Below, in pieces: positions 10,617 to 15,254 of a DNA stretch of 15,254 nucleotides (within the stretch, counting starts at the first letter, position 1; each line of letters opens with the position of its first letter). Source of the stretch: JBCDJG01 sp038748065 (GTDB lineage: Bacteria; Pseudomonadota; Gammaproteobacteria; Pseudomonadales; Halieaceae); assembly GCA_038748065.1 (NCBI GenBank), contig JBCDJG010000086.1, positions 1-15,254 on the forward strand, read 5' to 3'. The notes beneath the pieces are model-generated. The model was given only the letters and a program-made list of their open reading frames with translations, did no database searches and was not told the origin of the DNA. The position numbers and the translations under genes are program-made.

Positions 10617-10645
10617 TTTTGCCCCCCTACGCCCCGCTGTACAAT
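10617..10645 (+). promoter_or_regulatory. Possible promoter of the trpL-trpE transcript
   Basis: TACAAT at 10640-10645 is one mismatch from the -10 consensus and would start RNA near 10652, shortly before the trpL ribosome site. The -35 region is poor: TTTTGC at 10617-10622 with a 17-base gap. The -10 sits inside a small inverted repeat, GCCCC (10631-10635) and GGGGC (10646-10650), which could be an operator or chance. A weak hairpin, GGCT (10603-10606) with AGCC (10611-10614) followed by TTTT, might end the rpe transcript. Confidence 0.35.
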
Positions 10646-10662
10646 GGGGCTCTCTCAATCCT

Positions 10663-10790
10663 GGAGAAAGCTGTGCTCACAGCGAAGCGTTTAGGCATCG
10701 AGTTGCTCTTGATGCGTGAGGTCACCTGCTGGCGATGGTAGCCAGGGCACTGCCACGACCTTTAAACGCCACTTTCTCCGAGGATAAACC
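10663..10790 (+). promoter_or_regulatory. trpE leader RNA with competing hairpins
   Basis: Over the Trp codons, CTGGC (10729-10733) can pair with GCCAG (10741-10745). An overlapping, mutually exclusive hairpin pairs TGGTAG (10736-10741) with CTGCCA (10750-10755) with one G-U. AGGTC (10719-10723) can also pair with GACCT (10757-10761). Further out, the trpL ribosome site GGAGAAAG (10663-10670) is exactly complementary to CTTTCTCC (10772-10779), which abuts the trpE ribosome site GAGGA (10780-10784). I see no terminator hairpin with a proper T run, so the leader may work by Rho access or ribosome-site masking and not by a classical terminator. Pairings were found by eye without folding energies. 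Confidence 0.45.
10673..10741 (+). CDS. trpL: trp operon leader peptide (attenuator type)
   Basis: A 22-codon reading frame begins at GTG 10673, six bases after GGAG (10663-10666), and ends at TAG 10739-10741. The peptide starts MLTAKRLGIELLL and ends MREVTCWRW, so two of its last three codons are the rare tryptophan codon TGG (10730 and 10736), just before the stop. An internal ATG at 10712 would give the 9-residue MREVTCWRW. Its place, 49 bases ahead of trpE with a good ribosome site, is that of a trp leader whose translation senses charged tRNA-Trp. Attenuation of trpE has been described in Pseudomonas putida. The frame is too short to be found by standard gene callers. The functional role is inferred from position and codon content. 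Confidence 0.72.
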   Translation: MLTAKRLGIELLLMREVTCWRW

Positions 10791-12287
10791 ATGACTCCCG
10801 ACGATTTTGCCGCCCTGGCCGCCCAGGGCTATAACCGTATTCCGGTCAGCCGCGAGGTGCTCGCCGACCTGGAAACGCCGATATCCGCCTACCGCAAGCT
10901 TGCTGAAGGCCCTTACTCGTTCTTCTTTGAGTCGGTGCAGGGTGGCGAGAAGTGGGGCCGCTATTCCATCATTGGTATGCCTTGCAGCACCTACCTCAAA
11001 GTCTTCGGCCACCGCGCCGAGCTCTGGCAGGACGGCGTGTGCGTAGAGAGCGAAGAGGTGGCCGACCCGCTGGCCCATGTAGAAGCCTTTCAGCGGCGTT
11101 TTAATGCGGCACCGCGCGAAGACTTGCCCGTATTCCACGGTGGGTTGGTGGGCTACTTCGGCTACGACACCGTGCGCTACGTGGAGCCCAGGCTTGCACA
11201 GTCTACGCCGCCGGATCGCCTGGGTACGCCGGATATCTTGCTGATGCTGGCAGACGAAGTGCTGGTGTTCGATAACCTTGCGGGCACCATACGCCTGGTG
11301 GTGAATGCCGACCCGGCTAAGGACAGGGCCCTGGCCAGGGCCGAAGCACGGCTCGATGCGCTGGTGACACAGCTGCCCGAGCCGATGAAGCCCTTACCAC
11401 CCGTGCGCCTTGACGGTGCCGACAGCGATGCACTGGAGCAGGCCGCCCAATCCGACTTTACACAAGCCATGTACGAAGACGCGATTAACAAGGTGAAGGA
11501 GTATGTGCTGGCTGGCGACGTGATGCAGGTTGTGCCCTCGCAGCGTATGAGCGTGCCCTTCGATGCGCCGCCTCTTAATCTCTATCGCGCGATTCGCAAT
11601 CTCAATCCCTCGCCCTACATGTACTTTCTGGACCTTGAGGACTTTCACATCGTGGGCTCCTCGCCAGAGATTCTGGCGCGGCTGGAAGATGGCCTGGTGA
11701 TGGTGCGGCCGATTGCGGGCACGCGCCGCCGCGGCTACACGGAAGAGGAAGACGCCGCCCTTGAGGCCGAACTGCTGGCCGACCCGAAAGAAATTGCCGA
11801 ACATCTGATGCTGATCGACCTGGGCCGCAACGACGTTGGCCGCATTGCCGACACGGGCTCAGTAGAGCTTACCGATAAGATGGTGGTGGAGCGCTATTCA
11901 CACGTGATGCACATCGTCTCCAACGTGAGCGGCAAGCTACAAGACGGCCGCAGCGCCCTGGACGTGCTGCGCGCAACCCTGCCTGCGGGTACCCTCAGCG
12001 GTGCGCCCAAAATACGCGCGATGGAAATCATCGACGAACTGGAGCCCGTGAAACGCGGCGTATACGGCGGCGCCGTAGGCTACATCTCCTGGGCCGGCGA
12101 CATGGACACCGCCATCGCCATCCGCACTGCCGTGATCAAAGACGGGCAGCTTCATGTGCAGGCCGGGGGTGGCGTGGTGGCCGACTCCGTGCCGCGCCTC
12201 GAGTGGAAAGAGACGCACAACAAGGCTCGCGCCATCTTCCGCGCAGCGGCGATGGCGCTCTCGGGAGAAGACAAGCCAGACCCCTAG
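10791..12287 (+). CDS. trpE: Anthranilate synthase component I
   Basis: The product has 498 residues, normal for stand-alone TrpE. The N-terminal feedback region contains FFFES (44-48), the position of the LLES tryptophan-binding element. The chorismate-binding core shows PIAGTRRRG (308-315), the EIAEHLMLIDLGRNDVGR block (334-351), GTLSGAPK (400-407) and QAGGGVVADS (458-466). It converts chorismate to anthranilate with ammonia supplied by TrpG, the first committed step to tryptophan. GAGGA at 10780-10784 is the ribosome site. TrpE and PabB share this core, but the tryptophan-codon leader directly upstream supports TrpE. No trpG follows: the next gene is a secreted repeat protein, so the amidotransferase must be elsewhere. 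Confidence 0.96.
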   Translation: MTPDDFAALAAQGYNRIPVSREVLADLETPISAYRKLAEGPYSFFFESVQGGEKWGRYSIIGMPCSTYLKVFGHRAELWQDGVCVESEEVADPLAHVEAFQRRFNAAPREDLPVFHGGLVGYFGYDTVRYVEPRLAQSTPPDRLGTPDILLMLADEVLVFDNLAGTIRLVVNADPAKDRALARAEARLDALVTQLPEPMKPLPPVRLDGADSDALEQAAQSDFTQAMYEDAINKVKEYVLAGDVMQVVPSQRMSVPFDAPPLNLYRAIRNLNPSPYMYFLDLEDFHIVGSSPEILARLEDGLVMVRPIAGTRRRGYTEEEDAALEAELLADPKEIAEHLMLIDLGRNDVGRIADTGSVELTDKMVVERYSHVMHIVSNVSGKLQDGRSALDVLRATLPAGTLSGAPKIRAMEIIDELEPVKRGVYGGAVGYISWAGDMDTAIAIRTAVIKDGQLHVQAGGGVVADSVPRLEWKETHNKARAIFRAAAMALSGEDKPDP

Positions 12288-12381
12288 GGTGTTCGTCGCG
12301 ACACGCCGCTTGCGTGCTCGAGGTGTGCGTTTTGACAGGCAGTGCTCTACACTGAGTGCAGCCTTTTCGCCGGTCACGCAC

Positions 12382-14541
12382 ATGATAAAAACAAAGGGGC
12401 TGCTAGCATGGCTGGCGGCATTCATGATGTTTAGCTTCGCTCAAGTGAGCTATGCAACAAACTGCCCGGGAGGCGGCTACTCACTGTACACCCAGGCGGA
12501 CGTTGACGCCTTCCCGCAAAACTGCGACACGGTGACGGGTTTCCTGGAGATCGACGATGCCGGGGGATTCAATCCGACCTTCGACATTGCCGACCTGAGC
12601 CCGCTGGCCAATGTAACCACGGTTAACGGCAACACCTTTATCCGCAATACGCAGCTTATGACGGACCTCACGGGCCTGGATAATATTCAGTCCATCGCCG
12701 GATTTTTGCTGATCAATGATAACGATGCGTTGACCTCAGTGTCTGCGCTCAGCAACTTGGGCTCTATTGGCGGCCAGATGTGGGTCAGAAATCATCCCCT
12801 GCTACTTAACCTGGACGGCTTAGAGGGGCTGCAGGCCGTGCCCGGCGATTTGCTTATCGACAATAATGATGAACTGCTGAACCTGCTAGGCCTGGCTAAC
12901 GTCGCGACCGTCTCTGGCACCGTAGCCGTGCGCGATAACCCCAAGCTGCCAGACCTTGAAGGCCTCTACGCTCTGCATACCGTAGGAAGCCTGCAAATTG
13001 TCGGCAACACAATCATGACCACCTTGCGCGGGCTGGGCTCCCTGAAACGTGTAAATGGCGCCATGAATATCTTCGACAACTTCTCACTGGTGGACTGCTC
13101 CAAGCTTCTGGTTGTGCTGGATACCGTGGATGAGAATGGTGACGGGCCCGACGCCGACAGCGAGCCGGATATTGGCGGATCGATACTCTTGTCCAATCGG
13201 CTCGGCTGCTCGAAATCGGAAGTGCTCCGCGACAGCGACAACAACGGCACACCAGACCACCTGGAGGCCTGCCCGGACGACCCGCTCTTGATCTCCCAGG
13301 ACGACATCGATTACTTCCCGCGCACATGTACGACCGTTCCCGGCAAGCTGCGCATCATCGGCCCGCAGTTTGGCCCCAGTGTTCGTGATTTAACGCCCTT
13401 GTCGCATGTGGGCGATATTGGCACCTTGCAGATTTCCGGTCATCCCCTGTTGAAGTCGCTGCGGGGCCTTAGCAAGAATAAAGAGATCGATGTACTGCGT
13501 ATTATCAATAACAACGCCCTCAAGGACCTGGACGGCCTGGTGGTCAGCGAGATTAACGGCATCCTCGAAATCAGGGGTAACAGCGGTCTGGAGAATATCG
13601 ATGCGCTCGCCAACGCCCGCATGTTAAGCGGGCCTGACCGGCCGGCTGTCACCATCCGCGAGAATGCGTCGCTGCAGCATCTGGACGGCCTGGCAGGCGC
13701 GATCTTGCTGGGCAGCTTAGACATATTTGACAATGATTCGCTCACCGATATCACGGGCTTGAGCAATGTGGCCTCAGTCAACGGTGGGCTTCTACGTATC
13801 ACCGACAATGCCGTACTGCCAAACCTTAACGGGCTGAATAAGCTGGACTTTGCGGTTGGCATCATCATCGACGACAACGACAGCCTGACCAATATCGACG
13901 GCCTGAGTAAACTGACCCTGAACCGGGGTAGGTTAAGCATCACCGACAACCTGTTGCTGACCGACCTGGATGGCCTCGCTAATCTGGAGCGCCTCGATTC
14001 AGGGGGAGACTCCGACGTCACCGTTACCATCCGCGATAACGCTGCGCTTGGCAACGTGAATGGCCTGAGCAAACTTGGCTACGTGCTGCAGAATGTGTTT
14101 GTGGAGGACAACCCCCAGTTAAACAACTGTGTTGGATTGTATCGCCTGCTCGACCCCTTCAACGATGGCTTTCCCGGCCCCGGTGGAGGGAGCCTGTCCG
14201 ATAACGGAGCCTACGTCGAAGATGTGGGTGGCGTTGCCTCCATCGGCGGCGGCAACGGGCCCTTGTGTAACTCCGAAAGCGCCCTTGTGGATGCCGATGG
14301 CGATGGCACATCAAACAGATCCGATCCCGATGATTTTGATGGCGATGGCGTGGCGGACAAGGATGAGATTTTGGCGCTAACGGACCCGCTCAACCCCGAT
14401 ACCGATGGCGATGGTTTCAGTGACGGCGCAGAAGCTGACGCGGGCAGTGATCCCCTATCCGCCGACGATCAGCCGCTACCTGCGCGGCTGAATATTATTC
14501 TGATTAAGGCCGCTGTGGACGCGGCGGCGGAATCTGAATAA
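12382..14541 (+). CDS. Secreted two-domain LRR/receptor-L-like repeat protein with Ca-binding stalk
   Basis: I place the start at ATG 12382 (719 residues), because a clear signal peptide follows: MIKTKGLLAW, a hydrophobic core, and VSYA with probable cleavage after Ala25. The same frame continues upstream into trpE without meaning. The mature protein has two homologous arrays, each opened by a CP segment (Cys28 and Cys297) followed by QxDxDxFPxxC. Each is built from units of about 23 residues of the form LxIxDNxxLTxLxGLxxLxxVxG; I count about 8 in the first and 11 in the second. Each array ends with a Cys-containing cap. Residues about 637-697 are Asp-rich (DADGDG, DFDGDGVAD, DTDGDGFSDG), like thrombospondin type 3 repeats that bind calcium. 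The 22-residue tail has no anchor or sorting motif that I recognise. No strong ribosome site is visible. A surface or extracellular binding role is an inference. Confidence 0.85.
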   Translation: MIKTKGLLAWLAAFMMFSFAQVSYATNCPGGGYSLYTQADVDAFPQNCDTVTGFLEIDDAGGFNPTFDIADLSPLANVTTVNGNTFIRNTQLMTDLTGLDNIQSIAGFLLINDNDALTSVSALSNLGSIGGQMWVRNHPLLLNLDGLEGLQAVPGDLLIDNNDELLNLLGLANVATVSGTVAVRDNPKLPDLEGLYALHTVGSLQIVGNTIMTTLRGLGSLKRVNGAMNIFDNFSLVDCSKLLVVLDTVDENGDGPDADSEPDIGGSILLSNRLGCSKSEVLRDSDNNGTPDHLEACPDDPLLISQDDIDYFPRTCTTVPGKLRIIGPQFGPSVRDLTPLSHVGDIGTLQISGHPLLKSLRGLSKNKEIDVLRIINNNALKDLDGLVVSEINGILEIRGNSGLENIDALANARMLSGPDRPAVTIRENASLQHLDGLAGAILLGSLDIFDNDSLTDITGLSNVASVNGGLLRITDNAVLPNLNGLNKLDFAVGIIIDDNDSLTNIDGLSKLTLNRGRLSITDNLLLTDLDGLANLERLDSGGDSDVTVTIRDNAALGNVNGLSKLGYVLQNVFVEDNPQLNNCVGLYRLLDPFNDGFPGPGGGSLSDNGAYVEDVGGVASIGGGNGPLCNSESALVDADGDGTSNRSDPDDFDGDGVADKDEILALTDPLNPDTDGDGFSDGAEADAGSDPLSADDQPLPARLNIILIKAAVDAAAESE

Positions 14542-14760
14542 AGCGCATAAGCCGATTCCGCCACGCAGAGCCGATCCCGAGTTAGCCCGGCCAGCTCTTG
14601 CTCGAATCTCTCGTGAGCATCGCCGTACCGAGATAGACAAGACTTTAAGACCTGACTAATGTAAGGGTGAGGTATGCCAGTGGTAAGGGTAGGGCGGTAG
14701 CGTACCTGATGCTCAGGCTAGGCTTCCCCGTTTTTCATGCGAATGATGCGCAGTATCTAG

Positions 14761-14788
14761 ACCGGGATACCCAATAATCCCGGTTTTT
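14761..14788 (+). terminator. Intrinsic terminator downstream of the repeat-protein gene
   Basis: ACCGGGAT (14761-14768) and ATCCCGGT (14777-14784) form an 8-bp perfect stem with an 8-base loop, followed by a T run (14784-14788). It lies about 220 bases past the stop of the secreted protein gene. It could end that transcript with a long 3' untranslated region, or end a separate small RNA. Confidence 0.8.
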
Positions 14789-14811
14789 CAGGCGTTTATC
14801 CGCCTCAGTCC

Positions 14812-14867
14812 CGACATCATGCGAATTGATCACCGCTTTCGCTCAATGAATAATTCGCATGATGTCG
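14812..14867. repeat. 16-bp perfect inverted repeat with 24-base spacer
   Basis: CGACATCATGCGAATT (14812-14827) is the exact reverse complement of AATTCGCATGATGTCG (14852-14867). The arms contain TCATGCGAAT, and a third copy of this 10-mer occurs in direct orientation at 14735-14744. No T run follows, so it is not a simple terminator. It could be a cruciform or protein-binding site, a recombination or element-end remnant, or an intergenic repeat family member. No transposase is visible nearby. Confidence 0.75.
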
Positions 14868-15026
14868 ACGTTTGATGAAGGCTGATCAGTGTAAGTCTAT
14901 GAATATTGGAACAAAGATTCCCGGCGATCGCAGTGGCCTCCGAGCAGCTTTCGGTACAGCTGTTGTTGAATTGTTCGCTAGAAGTAGCTGTTATAAGGAA
15001 TACGGGGAAAGACCGCGTTGTACCCC

Positions 15027-15254
15027 ATGAATCGGAGGAACCACAAGCAGCTGCTCGAATATGCTGAATTAAATACTTTGGTAATGGCTACAACCGACGT
15101 CGACCGTAAAAACTTTTTCCTGTACCGTGAAGCGCTTGCTGCACTCGCAACCGCATGGATTGCGGATGCAGCCTTCGCTTCACGGCAAAGCCTTTTCCAC
15201 CCGTCGTCTCCGGCATCAGTTTCGACAAGAATCGCTAATCTATCAGCGGGTTTA
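15027..15254 (+). CDS. Possible hypothetical protein, 3' partial
   Basis: From ATG 15027 the frame stays open for 76 codons to the window end. It begins MNRRNHKQLLEYAELNTLVM; an in-frame ATG at 15084 is a second candidate start. A stop at 14994-14996 closes the frame upstream. I recognise no family, motif, signal peptide or membrane segment. The ribosome-site support is poor: a GGAGG lies inside the frame at 15034-15038 and not before either start at a good distance. Third-codon positions are much less GC-rich than in the other genes. A minus-strand frame over the same bases is also open, for 91 codons. The call may therefore be chance or a horizontally acquired gene; the sequence beyond the window would decide. 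Confidence 0.28.
   Translation, partial: MNRRNHKQLLEYAELNTLVMATTDVDRKNFFLYREALAALATAWIADAAFASRQSLFHPSSPASVSTRIANLSAGL
15125..15185. repeat. 61-bp imperfect palindrome
   Basis: CCGTGAAGCG (15125-15134) pairs exactly with CGCTTCACGG (15176-15185). After a symmetric 3x3 mismatch, GCTGCA (15138-15143) pairs with TGCAGC (15167-15172). After a further short mismatch, CGCAA (15146-15150) pairs with TTGCG (15160-15164), leaving a 9-base loop. In all, 21 of 26 arm positions form Watson-Crick pairs. The structure could form a long hairpin in RNA or single-stranded DNA. It resembles the general shape of integron attC or REP-like hairpins, but the attC outer box consensus is not seen. Confidence 0.6.

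Larger units (their letters stand above)
14542..15026. other. Gene-poor, AT-richer region with several hairpins
   Basis: About 485 bases lack a convincing gene. Besides the terminator and the long inverted repeat listed separately, the stretch holds a GTAAGGGT direct repeat (14661-14668 and 14683-14690), a small hairpin CCTGA/TCAGG (14705-14709 with 14713-14717), and a hairpin AGGCG/CGCCT (14790-14794 with 14801-14805). A TCATGCGAAT copy is at 14735-14744. A weak promoter-like pair, TAGACA and TAATGT with a 17-base gap (14634-14662), could yield an RNA of roughly 120 bases ending at the terminator. That would be a small RNA candidate, but the support is thin. The base composition differs from the coding part of the window. 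Confidence 0.5.

Noticed and set aside
12332..12353. A perfect TTGACA (12332-12337) with TACACT (12348-12353) before the repeat-protein gene
   Set aside because: The gap is only 10 bases, and no acceptable -10 hexamer appears at 15-19 bases, so this is not supported as a sigma70 promoter.
12154..12381. An upstream extension of the repeat-protein frame by 76 residues
   Set aside because: It overlaps the end of trpE and would bury a clear signal peptide; ATG 12382 is the sensible start.
14674..14700. An eight-codon frame (MPVVRVGR) with a GAGG-like site just before it
   Set aside because: It is too short, the site is too close to the ATG, it has no regulatory codon pattern, and no gene follows it in the window.
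15125..15185. An integron attC site
   Set aside because: The hairpin shape is suggestive, but RYYYAAC and GTTRRRY boxes are not found at the arms and no second copy or integrase is in the window.
14978..15253. A 91-codon minus-strand open frame from the window edge
   Set aside because: It has no recognisable family, ends in an unremarkable composition, and competes with the plus frame; neither can be chosen without more sequence, so only the plus frame with an ATG was listed at low confidence.

Overview
This GC-rich window has short intergenic gaps and a typical gammaproteobacterial gene order. The carA-carB-greA cluster, 22 bp-scale gaps, a TTG-started carA and an attenuator-style leader before trpE resemble pseudomonads and the marine relatives once placed in Cellvibrionales (for example the OM60/NOR5 or Spongiibacter groups). 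The lineage is an inference from gene content and protein flavour. No 16S gene or other decisive marker is present.

Layout. (1) Positions 1-3524, plus strand: four tightly packed genes for acyl-CoA metabolism. They are a MaoC/NodN-type hydratase (cut by the window edge), an SDR dehydrogenase resembling the dehydrogenase part of eukaryotic multifunctional enzyme type 2, a thiolase, and a zinc-free quinone-oxidoreductase-like MDR enzyme. Together they can supply hydration, (R)-3-hydroxyacyl-CoA oxidation and thiolysis. (2) Positions 3526-4743, minus strand: an MFS transporter whose stop codon is one base from the convergent MDR stop. A 9+9 bp inverted repeat lies just upstream of its start. (3) Positions 4744-5013: a divergent control region with a good sigma70-like promoter, then a strong intrinsic terminator placed before carA, suggesting attenuation or transcriptional insulation. 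(4) Positions 5014-9864: carA, carB and greA, almost contiguous, for carbamoyl phosphate synthesis (arginine and pyrimidines) plus a transcript cleavage factor. (5) Positions 9931-12287: rpe, then a 22-codon leader peptide gene ending Cys-Trp-Arg-Trp (trpL), then trpE. The usual rpe-gph-trpE arrangement lacks gph here. (6) Positions 12382-14541: a large secreted protein with two cysteine-capped arrays of about 23-residue L-domain/LRR-like repeats and a thrombospondin-type-3-like calcium-binding stalk. (7) Positions 14542-15254: an AT-richer, gene-poor tail with a strong terminator, a 16-bp perfect inverted repeat sharing a 10-mer with a third copy upstream, and a 61-bp imperfect palindrome inside an open frame that runs off the window.

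The housekeeping genes are ordinary. The less ordinary material is the trpL leader with its long-range pairing, the carAB leader terminator, the two-domain repeat protein, and the palindrome-rich tail. I did not find a clear, wholly new multi-gene system. The tail and the repeat protein are the best places to look further.
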